DNA from: Massospora cicadina
Taxonomy: Eukaryota > Entomophthoromycota > Entomophthoromycetes > Entomophthorales > Entomophthoraceae
Direction of reading: 5' to 3'
Length of the DNA stretch: 64,000 nucleotides
Assembly (NCBI GenBank): GCA_022478985.1
Contig: JAKSZP010018548.1
Span: forward strand, 62,001-126,000
The notes under the pieces were generated by a model. That model was not told the DNA's origin, made no database searches, and saw only the letters and a program-made list of their open reading frames with translations. A program made the position numbers and the translations under genes. This document shows, in pieces, positions 31,157-41,520 of the stretch. Position 1 is the stretch's first letter; every line of letters starts with the position of its first letter.

Positions 31157-32287
31157 TTACACTGTAGTTGATACCACTTTTGACAGCATCATACTAAAAT
31201 AGGATATAGGATGATCTACACCGTTTTCATCTAATCGGGCTAAGATGGCCCCAACGGCATAGTCCAAGGCGTTAGTGAACAAGAGGAAAGGTTTATTATA
31301 ATTGGGGTGCTGTAGGATAGGACGTTGTTGTAGTAGCTGTTTCATCATCTCAAAAGCAGCTTTTTGTTCAGCATCCCAATAGAAAGGGTATTCTTGGTTA
31401 ATAGCGGACAAGGGGCTCACTGAGTTGGGCAAACTTGGGAATGAACTGATGGTAATACCTCATCATTCCTAGAAATACCTGAATATCCCCTAGATTTTTA
31501 GGGTTGGCATTTTTGAGATGGCTTCTACCTTGTCCTGCATGGGTTAAATTCCTTCTTGGGAAATGGAGTGACCAAGGAATTCCAATTTTCTTTGAAAGAA
31601 GGTGCACTTGGAAGGCTTCAACTTAATATTAGACTTACGTAACTGTTGAAACAACTCCTTCAAGTGATCAAAATGTTTGTTAGAGATTTTAGTAAACACA
31701 ATGATGTCATCAAGATAGACGATGACACAAGTCAACTTGAGGTCCTGCAAGATGTGATCCATCGCACGTTAGAAATAGGCGGGTGAGTTGCACAACCCTT
31801 TGGGTAATCGTGTGGGTTGGAAAAGACCTTCACTACAAATAAGAGCTCATTTCTCCTGATCTTGAGGAGAAAGGTCCATTTGCCAAAAGCCACTGACCAA
31901 TTTCATGGCGGAGAAGAAGTTAGAGCCAGAGATTTGGTCCAGGGCATTGTCAATGCGAGGGATAGTATAGCTATCCTTCTTAGTGAGGCTATTCAACCTA
32001 CGGTAATCCATGACTATATGATGATCTCCGTTTTTCTTTTTAATTAGTAAGAGAGGTGAAGACCAAGGGCTTTTTGAAGGAACGAGTAATCCAGCGTCTA
32101 ATAACTGCTGGAGCTCCGTCATCATCTGTTGTTCCTCCACTTTTGACTTGCGATAAGGTCTGGACCTTATAGGCTGGGAATCACTCACATCAATGGAGTG
32201 GCACCAGCCTTTCATGTGGCCATAGTCAGTTTTTAATTTGGAGAATATGTCACAATATTCTTCTAACAAGGTGTGAACTTTTTCCAA
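31157..32287 (-). pseudogene. Element D reverse transcriptase
   Basis: The N-terminal part 32287-31847 is open: GWCHSIDVSDSQPIRSRPYR, LLVPSKSPWSSPLLLIKKKN, IVMDYRRLNSLTKKDSYTIP, FSAMKLVSGFWQMDLSPQDQ. The first catalytic Asp of FSAxDL is Lys here. Then, after a break, VIVYLDDIIVFTKISNKHFD at about 31726 with intact YLDD, KLKPSKCTFFQRKLEFLGHS, and the thumb MMRYYHQFIPKFAQL, LLTNAL-type RNase H start to 31157. Non-functional through the Lys change and frame breaks at about 31850 and 31560. Confidence 0.88.
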
Positions 32288-32299
32288 TTTTCTGGGGTC

Positions 32300-33109
32300 A
32301 GCTTATCCGATATATGAACATTGGGAAAGGTGCACACCATGTTGTCCATGGGTAAGCCCAAGTCCGCCATAGAACCAATGGAGTGGATATGTTCAATGTC
32401 CTCTACAGGGAGTAGGAAACCTCAGAAAATCTCTTGGTGTTTCCATATGATCATGTTTTTTCCAGTGAGGTTTCCCAGTAGAATGGTAATAGGCCTCTGG
32501 TAGGCTGGGTCTAGTATCCCAGGCAAGACACGAGGCTCCAAGGGACTAACACCTTCAATACTTATGAGGTGCAACAAGCAATGATGTGGGATTTGAAGCG
32601 TGATCTTAGTGTCAACCACTCTTTGTTCACCAGGCTTAATCAAGACCTCATCTGCAGCGTAGAAAGGGATACCATACCAGTATCCACTGAATTGGGTAAT
32701 TTCTTTGTGTTGCGCCTGTAAGTGGAGTATGGCAAGGTTATAGCTAAAAAAGGGGTATTCAATCAGGCAAGAGAAACTGTGCTTGTTGGGCTCTTTATTG
32801 GATAATACTAAAGGGACTTCGTAGTTGAGTAACAAAAGGACCCCTTGCTTTTATGTTAATTATTCCTTCATACTCAATCATAAATTGAGTGCCAATGAGC
32901 ATATCATATGCGTTGTTATTCAAAGCCACAGCAGGGGCTGATAGGATAAGCTTCACAATTCGATTGGGAAGGGAAGAGTATGCCCCAATAGCACGGTTAT
33001 TGTTGGGACCAGCAGTTCCAAACTCTTGCGTGTACTCCAAATCAGGCGCTAGATTAATTTTCTTAATAAGCTTAGAGGAGATCACAATGACTGAGGAGCC
33101 AGTGTCCAA
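32300..33109 (-). pseudogene. Element D protease and linker
   Basis: Starts MDTGSSVIVISSKLIKKINL with an intact D-T-G at 33106-33098, then YTQEFGTAGPNNNRAIGAYS and APAVALNNNAYDMLIGTQFM (second conserved block). The linker 32835-32422 contains VDTKITLQIPHHCLLHLISI and PITILLGNLTGKNMIIWKHQ. It is a retropepsin-type enzyme for polyprotein processing. The first Met is at 33109, but in the family the frame comes from gag. Confidence 0.85.
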
Positions 33110-33229
33110 GATGGCTAGTATTCAGACCAATTAGATAACCACTTCAACCTTAGTGAGCGTTCCTCCAGATTTAGGTGACAAAGCTAAGACCTCCTTGAGC
33201 CAGAAGGTTGAGGTTAGCTTTCTAGCAGC

Positions 33230-34405
33230 CTACGGGTATTTATCCATGATGGATTTTATGGGATGCACCCGCTGAAGAGGGCGAACTAAGACAGGTAAGA
33301 ATTGGTCACCATCACTGGTAGTGTCAATCACTTTTGGACACCCTAGAATTTGACTTAGGTATGTCTCCTCAAGTATGGTGATCTCGTCTACTCCTCCAGC
33401 GTTCAAATGATCAGGCACTTCTACTTCTTTGGGGGCTCGCAATATGTAGTAACCAACGTCATCATAACCCCCCTCAGATTCCTCCCCAGGAGTATTTGAA
33501 ACAACGGGAAAGGCAGCGATGGAGGTAGGGGGATGGCTACAGAATATTAAGTAGCTTTAGGATACTTATTCTTCAGCTTGGCTGGAAGGGAAGGCACAGA
33601 GACATTAGTGAGTTTGTGCGGGCATATGGTTATTACAACCTTACAAGGCTTTGATTCATTAGAAGAAGTGATAAACTTTTTAAGTCGCACTGAGGGAGCA
33701 GGTTTTGTAGGGATGATAGGCACAGGTGGCCTTACTCCAAACTGGTCAACTGGTGGTAACTCCTTAATGGTTAGCGCAGAAGGTTTCTCCTCAGTGATAT
33801 TTTGTTCAGCAGATAAGGGGGAATTCTACTACTTCTATCAAAGCATCTTTAATATTGCGGATGTTTGTGAAGTTGCGTTTCACTGAGATTATATGTCTGG
33901 CTAGTGAAGGCTGAGACACTAACCCAATTAACAGGGCGGCGATAGCATCATCAAGGGTAATCATGTTATAGGTTGATAACCTTTGCGCAGCGAGGTAAAA
34001 GCGTTCAGCAAAGGCAATGGTTGGTTCACCTTCATACATACTAAGGCGCATAAAGGCTTTTTTCCCTGTGTAGTCTTTGCTTTGATCCGAATTCAGCTAG
34101 AAGAGCCTCTTTCACTTCTGACCAGGTGTACTCAGGGTTCAGGTTGGGTGCTATCATCTCTTGCACTAAGTGGCTTAAACAAGGAAGGATGCATCGAACT
34201 TTTTGCTTTTCAGTTGTACCATCCATGGCCGCTTCATAGACGTACAAAAAGGTAACAATGCTTCCTTCACCAGGGTTGTTTTCTCCTTAAGGGGAATTTT
34301 GAAAGGGCGCTGCTCAAGCTCATCAAGGCGGGACAAAGAGCTTGCCAGTTGCTTTTCAAGAGCTACTATTTTTGGTGTACAGGGATCCCCTTTAGTGAGC
34401 ACCAT
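33230..34405 (-). pseudogene. Element D gag, starting at the PBS
   Basis: Frame 34405-34175 begins MVLTKGDPCTPKIVALEKQL; its ATG is formed by the last LTR base plus TGG of the PBS. The N-terminus has heptad-like leucines (ALEKQLASSLSRLDELEQ), probably a coiled coil. Frame 34247-34041 continues with CLSHLVQEMIAPNLNPEYTW, and 34051-33806 with MYEGEPTIAFAERFYLAAQR, typical of gypsy capsid regions. Two frame changes occur (about 34230, 34050). No zinc knuckle is seen before the protease; 33230-33442 is an acidic linker. The particle-forming role is from the family. Confidence 0.8.
34387..34404 (-). promoter_or_regulatory. Primer-binding site of element D
   Basis: In the element sense TGGTGCTCACTAAAGGGG, directly after the 5' LTR. 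It shares TGGTGCTCACT with H, L and the inverted LTR pair. It overlaps the proposed gag start codon. Confidence 0.7.
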
Positions 34406-35145
34406 TTTATAGGAATCCAGCTTAGTTACGCTCGCTTGGTGCTACGCCACTAGATCCCACAAAGGATTTAAATAAAATAAAAAATATAGAACTAAAAATT
34501 AGATTTTTTATAATTTTTAATATGAGCGAGGGGTAAAGTGAATTTTGATCCCTTTCCAATTTTCAATGATTAGTATTTATACTATTTTCGAGGGTCAGAG
34601 GGAATTTGGGGATAAGTTTGGAATAGCTTTGATGTTTCCAAATAAGGTAATATGGGTGTCAATCTTATCAGATCTTGTGAAAATTAGTCAATTTTGGTAA
34701 AACGGACGTTGGGGTTTTGGGTTAGAATATACATGTGGCAAGGTTTTAATGTACTGTAACCAATCACCACTAGAGAAATTATTCTTACCTCAGGGGCCCA
34801 CCACCACGCCTATAAAAGGGGTGGCTCCCGCGCAGGTGTGGTGAAGGACTTGGTGATGGTTGGGGGAGTAACTTCCTCTGGTTTCCCCAAAGTCAAACAT
34901 GCGATTGGTGAAATCTGATCATTTGATTTTACAGAAAGTGCCCATGCGGGTTTTGAGCTGGTATTACCCTGGTTGATGGGGTTCCACCAAGAATCAGCCA
35001 GGGTCTTTTGGATGATATTGTCAACATTTTCATTAACATTGCTCTTAATAGCATCAGAAAATCACATATAACCAACATTTCCCTTGCTCATCTAACTTGG
35101 CCTAGGACATTCTTATTTTTAAGCTGCAAAGGCAAATGTCCAACA
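34405..35145 (-). repeat. 5' LTR of element D
   Basis: Plus-strand view: ends AAATGTCCAACA at 35145. Contains CCAATCAC (34760-34767) and TATAAAAG (34811-34818) in the orientation antisense to the element. Matches 15674-16416 over its whole length. Confidence 0.85.
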
Positions 35146-35604
35146 TGGATGGCACATATTCCACCACCCTAAATTTATTCATACAAGCTCAGTTCCCACT
35201 GTTCAAAAAACCCTATCAATTTATTCTTTAGGATGGATTACATCAGAGTTATCTGAAATAAACTCAATTTATAATGGAGTCAGATTTGATGGAAGCAATG
35301 GAGTACTCAGGTCCCCACCATTAGTTCACACAATATGATCCAGACCATAGCATATAAAGCCTAAGTAATGATTGTGTTCTTCTTAATTGTTGCATTTTGA
35401 ACCATATTTGGAATTTCTGAATCTGAGTCAAATCTTTTTGAAAGAAATTTTGGCTTAGTTGTTTTGGGCGCTGGGTTGTGCCACCTAAATTTTAGATTAG
35501 GCTTGTTTGAGCCTAATTAATGACTTGGGTGAGGCCCCCAAAGGGCAGCCAAAATAAGGTGCGCCCTTCAATTCCAAAGCTCACTTCATAATTTTTATCC
35601 CAAG
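35146..35604. other. Right part of repeat K, then an LTR-like fragment
   Basis: 35146 to about 35220 resumes repeat K after element D. From about 35374 the sequence (GGGCGCTGGGTTGTGCC near 35467, ATTAGGCTTG, GCAGCCAAAATAAGGTGCGC near 35546) resembles the first half of the solo LTR 48229-48907. Chromovirus '2' cuts it at 35605. I could not align its second half beyond 41520. Confidence 0.45.
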
Positions 35605-36440
35605 TGTCATGGTTGAACAACTTGATAGTGGGAGCCAATGCCAAGGATAATCTGGGTGGAAGGAGGCCCAGAAGGTGAAACTTCAGGCTCTTCCTGACCT
35701 TAAGCACACATTAGACCAACGCTGGGTACAAGCTCAGTGTGCCCAGGTTGGTACTAATGAGGTGCAAAATGATCAACCCCTTATGTCAGCCCAAGCGTTA
35801 AAATGGACGATCTACATAGAAAATGAAGACAGTTTGATTCAGTTAATTGGCAAACAGGGTTTTGAAACCCGTTCAATTTATGAAATTATGAGTTTGGGTA
35901 GAATACAGCTGCAATCGATCACTTGAGTGAAGGCAGTTTCAGTGTATTTGCCCAAATTGGATGGGAGCATTTGCTACTGGCGAATTGGTGCTTGGGACTG
36001 CTTCAGCGACCCATAATTACCCCAACTCAGTTTGAATATGTTTTTTGACCAAAACTCCTTGTTGGTCGACTTTCCCAATAAATTTCCCCATTTTTACCAT
36101 TTTATTAAAATGTTATTTCGAACAATCCTGTGCATGGACCCCTTTGAGGAGGTCTCACACCACATTAACCATTCCATTTTGAACACAATGAAATTATCAC
36201 CTAGTGCACCGTTGTTTGCGCAGATACCCTCCAACCTGGGGCGTTTACCCCTTCTCTCCTTGTGCACCGCATCATTTTAGGCTGGTTACTTATCTCACTT
36301 CTTTGCTTTATTATTATTGCTTCAGCACCCTCTTCTGTGCACTAGTAGCTTTAATACTAATGGCTAGTTTCCTTGCATTGGCTCTGTGCACTGCACACCA
36401 CCACTCTGGAAACAGAAGAGTTATAGACACTCTCCTTACA
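35605..36440 (+). repeat. 5' LTR of chromovirus '2'
   Basis: Pairs with 40684-41520. GTTGGTCGACT at 36061-36071 is the predicted start of the RNA, about 30 bases after TTTGAATATG. The downstream GCATTGGCTCTGTGCAC and GTTATAGACACTCTCC blocks are also in the solo LTR 5323-6216. Confidence 0.9.
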
Positions 36441-36442
36441 TT

Positions 36443-36453
36443 AGTCGACCAAC
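36443..36453 (+). promoter_or_regulatory. Self-priming primer-binding site of chromovirus '2'
   Basis: AGTCGACCAAC, two bases after the 5' LTR. It is an exact 11-base complement of GTTGGTCGACT inside both LTRs (36061-36071; 41144-41154). It replaces the usual tRNA-type PBS. Confidence 0.8.
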
Positions 36454-37020
36454 CACTCAATTTTATGTGCACAAACTTTTTCCGTGTGGTACTTTTCCAA
36501 AGTGGAAACAGTGGGCGCCAGCTGTGGGCTTCAGCTGTAGTCAGCCACACCGCTGTTTCCTCTTTTTACTGAAGGTTGGAGAAACTTGGCGTTATTATAG
36601 TTGCCTCCAACTGGAAAGTATCCACCCTTCATGCTCCTGCCTGGTGGATACAGATGCTTCGAGGTCCAACAATCATGATTCCCTGACTTTTCACTAAAAT
36701 TACCAATTTCAATTTTACTAAACAGGTTTTAACTTGACAGCGCATTCAGACAATGCTGGTGGAATAAGCGCAGATGGCCCTGGAGGTGTTGGCCTTGGAT
36801 AACGTCGGGCATTCCATTGCTGCTATGGGAATAGGGTCATAATGTCTAAAAATGCGTTTTATAATGAAAACACTATGTATACCTCTTAACCATATTTGCT
36901 CTCTCATGGCTCAAAGAAGGAACATATCCTGTGTACCAAATCACCCCAGAAAATCCCCGTTTGACCTCTTCCATGATTTGCAGTACTCAGGAAGTTTAAA
37001 AGGAACTGCGCTTACAATAT
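36454..37020 (+). pseudogene. Chromovirus '2' remnant of gag
   Basis: No open frame with capsid or zinc-knuckle features. About 570 bases instead of the more than 1 kb usual for gag. Short readable parts such as DNAGGISADGPGGVGLG near 36750 lead nowhere. Either gag was deleted or the copy relied on Gag from a relative. Confidence 0.5.
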
Positions 37021-37029
37021 GAAAATGTT

Positions 37030-37480
37030 TATGCCCCTGTTGAAGATATGGTGGGATATGTGGCCTCAATAGTAAAAGTGTTCAAGTATCCCTCTCCATT
37101 CTTTGATTCAAAATCATACCAGGGTGACATGCTACTGCCAAATGAAGAGTTTGGTGGTGATTTACTGGCATTTTCAGCTCTAAATAAAGACCATTCTGGG
37201 TATTTTCTACTGACTGCTATCCTTTCCTCCCCTTTAAGGAAATTCAGCACCACTATTCTGGTGGATACTGGTGCCACAGAAAACTTTATGGACTTGAGCC
37301 AAGCTGACTACCTTGGGTTGCGTTACTTTCCTGGTAATATGGTTAGGGAAGGGCGTCCCAAGGTATTCCCACACTGAAGGTCATTGGGACAGTGGACTAT
37401 CAGGTTGGGAAATACACTTATATGATCACTTCCAAGCTATCAAAAACCTCCTGTACCCTATCATTATGGGTGTGGAGTAG
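37030..37480 (+). pseudogene. Chromovirus '2' aspartic protease
   Basis: Frame 37048-37377 contains STTILVDTGATENFMDLSQA (about 37247-37306) with an intact D-T-G-A, then LGLRYFPGNMVREGRPKVFP. The second conserved block follows in another frame (NLLYPIIMGVEWWRKFDV with one stop, near 37440-37490). A retropepsin that would mature the polyprotein. Broken by a shift near 37375. Confidence 0.85.
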
Positions 37481-37633
37481 TGGCGGAAGTTTGACGTAAG
37501 AATCAACTTGAAAGAAAATACCCTATCCCTAACAGTAAAGAATGGTCGCACACTTGTTGTACTTTTGTCTGAGGCTGACGCCCAGGGCTACTTGCCCCAC
37601 TGACTGCACCTTCATACCCTTAGCCTTGCCTCT

Positions 37634-38453
37634 ATGCTGAAGCCCACTGTGGTGGTTCCCCTACCTTCTTCTTTTGAGGGTTTGAAATCTTACTTTAATG
37701 CAGCTTCAGCTGACGCACTACCTGATCATTCCGAGTATGACTGTGACTTCAAAATCACTGTGGATATGGTGCGTATTTCTTATCCCATTTACCCCTTGAC
37801 CATCCGGGACAAAGAGGCGTTAGATGTGTGGGTGAAGGAGCAGTTAGCCAAAGGCGCGATTTTTCGCGGACCTCTCCTGTTTGCTCCCCACTTCTCTTTG
37901 TTGAGAAGGCTAATGGTACTCTACGCCCATGCATAGACTATGGAAACCTCAACAATGTTACTGTACCAGACCTCCATCTCATCCCTTTGGATTCACAGAT
38001 TGCACGCTATGTGGAGAAGGCGAAAGCCTTCTCCAAGCTGGATTGCCACAATGCGTTCAATCAGATCCGGATAAAGAAGGGCCAGGAGTGATTAACCGCA
38101 TTCTGAACAAAAAGGAGTTTTCCAGTTTTGGGTCATGCTCTTTGAGCTTAAGAATGCCATGCCATCTTTCAACGCCACATTGATGCTGCGCTGGGGGACT
38201 TGTTAGGGGTATGCGCGTTTGCCTACATGGATGATATTCTGGTGTTTTCCCCTGATAAGGAGTCACATGCAGTACACCTTCGGCAAGTGGTGGAGCGGTT
38301 AAAGGCAGCCAGCCTTACGCTGAAGATTAGCAAGTGTGAATTCTTCAAGTCTCAGGTCACTTCTCTGGTCAACGTATTGTTTGATCGAGGACACATGATA
38401 ACTCCAGACAAGCAGAAGGCAATTCGTGAGTTGCCACCCCCACTTCAGTAAAA
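37634..38453 (+). pseudogene. Chromovirus '2' reverse transcriptase
   Basis: 37634-37900: FEGLKSYFNAASADALPDHS, then SYPIYPLTIRDKEALDVWVK and EQLAKGAIFRG. 37890-38091: FVEKANGTLRPCIDYGNLNN and KAFSKLDCHNAFNQIRIKKG (first Asp). A stop at 38089 and a shift near 38150 precede VCAFAYMDDILVFSPDKESH (YMDD intact, about 38225) and LTLKISKCEFFKSQVTSLV. Catalytic residues are intact; at least three frame changes. Confidence 0.9.
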
Positions 38454-38456
38454 GAA

Positions 38457-39098
38457 TTGAGGAGTTTTTTGGGGATGTGTACGTTCCTCAAGAAGTTCAC
38501 GCCAAACCTTTCTGGGGTGGAAGCGCCCTTGTATAGGGCTAGTGGTGCAAAAGTGCTTCAGTGGTCCCCCGTTTTGGAGGATGCTTTCCAAGCTGTGAAG
38601 TGCACCTTGTTGTCCACGTCCATCCTTCACCATGTCAACTCTTCCAAAGCGTTCGTTGTGTCTACTGATGCCTCCAACTTTGCCATAGCAGCTGACTTGT
38701 TACAGTTAGGCGAAGATGAGATAGAATATCCAGTGGGATATTTTTCTAAGAAAATGTCTCTGCCTGATTTGAATTACGCCATTTACGACAAGGAGTTACT
38801 AGCAGTGGTGGAGGCGCTCACTTATTGACGTCACCACTTGTATGGCTCTACCCAACCATTATGCATACGTACAGATCACCATGGCTTGCTGTACTACCGC
38901 GCCCCTCATGTCCTAACCCCAGAGCAGACCCATTGGCATGAGACCCTTGCCCAATTTGCCTTTTCTTATGAATTCACCAAGGGCAAGGATAATAGTTTGG
39001 CGAATGCTTTAAGCCGCAACCCTGCTTTAGCTCCTGTTCCAAAGGAGGTAGAGGTCCACAACACACAGGTGATTCCTCCCAATAAAATTCTGTCTTAA
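38457..39098 (+). pseudogene. Chromovirus '2' RNase H
   Basis: RSFLGMCTFLKKFTPNLSGV (thumb), KAFVVSTDASNFAIAADLLQ (first Asp intact), NYAIYDKELLAVVEALTY (Glu), a single stop at 38826, then CIRTDHHGLLYYRAPHVLTP (Asp) and FTKGKDNSLANALSRNPAL. Apart from one nonsense codon the whole domain is in frame. This is the best-preserved RNase H in the window and suggests fairly recent activity of this family. Confidence 0.88.
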
Positions 39099-39159
39099 TT
39101 TCCCTCTCCCCCGATCAACGGGCCAGCTTTCATTTCTGGAAAATGCAGAGGAATATGGT

Positions 39160-40380
39160 ATGTTCAGAAAGGTTGTCCTTTCTCAGCCTCTACAAGCCAA
39201 ATATACTATGGTAGTTGCTAAGAGCGCTTTAAATCAAGAGAAAGTATTCAGGGGTTATCACGTAAAGGATGAGATGGTGTGGTTTCAGGGGCGCCTTTGG
39301 GTACCTTCTGGACCACTGCGCCTGGAAATCATCCAGGACCATCATGATTGAATCACCATTGGTCATCCTGGGAAAGCAAAGACCTTGGAGTTGATACTTC
39401 ACACCTACAATTGGAAGGGCTTTCCTACTCAGGTGGGCGGTATTTTAAGGAGTGCCTGGTCTGCAATCAGTTGAATCTAATTGGCATTCTTTAGCGGGGT
39501 TGTTAGTACCAGTCCAAAAAGCTGATGGGCCCTGGACATCCCTCTCGGTTGATTTCATTGTGGAATTACCTTCCTCTGATGGTTATGATGCCATAATGGT
39601 AGTGGTGGACCGCTTCACGAAGTTTGCCCATTTTATTCCTTTCATAATTACAATAACTGCTGCTGAGATGGCCATGCTCTTCGTCATACATGTGTTTGCG
39701 CTTCATGGGGTTCCTCAAGAAATCATTAGTGACTGGGGACCCCAGATCACCTCCATCTTTTGGGAAGAGTTGTGTAAGACTCTTCAGATCCACCCCTGCC
39801 GTTCAACTGCCTATCACCCCCAGTCAGATGGGCATACTGAACGAGTGAACCAGTGCTTGGAACAGTTTCTGCAGTGTTACACCTACGCAGATCATTCAGA
39901 TTGGGTTTCTCACCTTCCCATGGCCCAGTTTAGCTACAACAATACTCTGCACTCTTCAATCAGTTGTTCCCCCTTTTTCGCCAACCATGCATTAACTCTG
40001 CTTTTAACATGGAGCTTATCTGTGGTTCTAAAGTTGAAGCAGTGGTGGACTTTTCTAAGACCATCAAGAAGGTCTAACAAGGGGTTTCCACAAGTTTGGA
40101 GGCGGCTATGCTAGTGTATAGGGAGAATGCTGATGGTAAGCGCCGAGTGGGTCCAGCATACAAGGAAGGGGTTCTTGTGATGCTTGATGCTCATAACATC
40201 CCTATCAAGCAGCCATGCAAAAAGCTGGGTCCAAAGAGGATTAGTCCTTACCGCGTTTTTATAAAGGTGGGTCATGCCTCATACCAGTTGGATCTTCCCT
40301 CTGTGTTTCAGATCTTCTCAGTCTTTAATGAGTCCAAATTGACGTTGTTCAAGGGCCCCCACCTGACATTTCCAAGGCTT
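39160..40380 (+). pseudogene. Chromovirus '2' integrase
   Basis: Zinc region: IIQDHHD..TIGHPGKAKTL (39330-39390) and ECLVCNQ (about 39450). Core frame 39452-40114: SLSVDFIVELPSSDGYDAIM (Asp34, about 39551), QEIISDWGPQITSIFWEELC (Asp94), YHPQSDGHTERVNQCLEQFL (Glu130), i.e. the D-D-35-E spacing of retroviral-type integrases. Then SHLPMAQFSYNNTLHSSISC. The C-terminal GPY/F-type module is GPKRISPYRVFIKVGHASYQ at 40225-40285. The catalytic triad is intact; one shift near 40070 joins the module. Acts in the nucleus to insert cDNA. Confidence 0.9.
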
Positions 40381-40385
40381 ATCTT

Positions 40386-40604
40386 GTGGATGGGGCGCCA
40401 GAATGGGAAGTGGAGGAAATAGTAGCCTCCCGCCGGGTTAAAAGGCATCTCAAGTACCTGGTATCCTGGAAGGGGTTTGGCGTGGCTGAGAACAGTTGGG
40501 TGCCAGAATGTGACTGTGTACATGCCCAAGACCTGATTGAATCATTCCACAATTGTTTTCCTGAGGCTGCAGGATCAAAGTCCAAGCCTTCCGCACTGCT
40601 ATAA
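40386..40604 (+). pseudogene. Chromovirus '2' C-terminal chromodomain
   Basis: An open 72-codon stretch: WEVEEIVASRRVKRHLKYLV (first strand and hydrophobic cage region), SWKGFGVAENSWVPE (WKGxxxxExxWxPE-like core), CDCVHAQDLIESFHNCF (C-terminal helix). This is a textbook chromodomain, the mark of chromoviruses, binding histone tails to steer integration. It lies just after the integrase C-terminal module and before the PPT. The joining frame to integrase is shifted near 40380. Confidence 0.88.
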
Positions 40605-40683
40605 AGTTGCCACCAGCACATAAGAACTTCTTCTTAGTGAACGCCCCTGGAGGGGGTAGAGCCCAAGAAGGAGGAGAGGGTAA

Positions 40684-41520
40684 TGTCATGGTTGAACAAC
40701 TTGATAATGAGAACCAACGCCAAGGATAAGGCTGTGCGACAGGAGGCCCAGAAGGTGAGACTTCAGGATCTTCCTGACCTTAGGCACACATTAGACCAAC
40801 GCTGGGTACAAGCCCAATATTCCCATGTTGTTACTAATGATGTAAAAAACGCCCATCCCCTTATGTCAGCCCAAAATTTAAAACGGACGATTTATGTAAA
40901 AAATGAAAACGATTCAATTCGGCTAATTGGCGAATGGGGTTTTGAAACCCGTTTGAGTTACAAAATTATGAGTTCAGGTAGAATACAGCTACAATCAATC
41001 ACTTGAGTGAAGGCAGTTTTGGTGTATTGGACCATATTGGATTGGAGCGTTTGCCTATTGGAGAATTAAGGCTAGGGCCCACTCCCGCAGACCCATAATT
41101 ACCTCAACTTGGTTTAAATATGTTTTTGTGACCAACACTCCTTGTTGGTCGACTTTCCCATTAAATTTCCCTGTTTTAACATTTTATGAAAATTTTATTT
41201 CAGATGATCCTGCGCGCAGACCCCTTTGAGGAGGTCTTGTGCCACATTAACCATTCCATTTTGAACACAATGAAATTATCACCTAGTGCACCGTTGGTTG
41301 CGCAGGTACCATTACCTGGGGCGTTTACCTCTTCTTTTCTTGTGCACCGCGTCATTTTTGGCTGGTTACTTATTGCACTTTTTGCTTTAGTTATTATTGC
41401 TTCAGCACTCTCTGCTGGGCACTAGTAGCTTTAGTAAAAACGGCTTTTTTCCTTGCATTGGCTCTGTGCACCGTGCACCACCACGATGAAAACAAGAGAG
41501 TTATAGACACTCTCCTTATA
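40684..41520 (+). repeat. 3' LTR of chromovirus '2'
   Basis: TGTCATGGTTGAACAAC at the start, directly after the purine tract. Self-priming sequence GTTGGTCGACT at 41144-41154 with TTTAAATATG about 30 bases before. Ends CTCCTTATA, where the 5' LTR has CTCCTTACA. Confidence 0.9.

Larger units (their letters stand above)
15674..35145 (-). mobile_element. Element D: Ty3/gypsy retrotransposon split by elements I and H
   Basis: LTRs at 15674-16416 and 34405-35145 are about 743 and 741 bp. Coding order on the minus strand is gag (33806-34405), protease (32795-33109), RT (31157-32287), RNase H/integrase N-terminus (30672-31133), integrase core (24321-24736), integrase C-terminus (16417-16991). The gaps are element H (24737-30666) and element I (16997-24315). 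Removing both leaves about 6.2 kb, a normal gypsy length. It sits in repeat K with possible TSDs TGGTG (15669-15673) and TGGAT (35146-35150). Confidence 0.85.
35605..41520 (+). mobile_element. Chromovirus '2': full-length plus-strand retrotransposon, 5.9 kb
   Basis: LTRs of 836 bp (35605-36440) and 837 bp (40684-41520), TGTCATGG to TCTCCTTACA/TA. The coding order is protease, RT, RNase H, integrase and a C-terminal chromodomain. TSDs are CCAAG (35600-35604) and CCTAG (41521-41525), 4 of 5. The self-complementary PBS is at 36443-36453. Only about 590 bases separate PBS and protease, so gag is mostly missing. A purine-rich tract AAGGAGGAGAGGGTAA precedes the 3' LTR. Several frames are still long, so this is one of the better preserved elements here. 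Confidence 0.92.

Noticed and set aside
36204..36697. Plus-strand frames with hydrophobic segments
   Set aside because: They straddle the 5' LTR and leader of chromovirus '2' and are not open in the 3' LTR.
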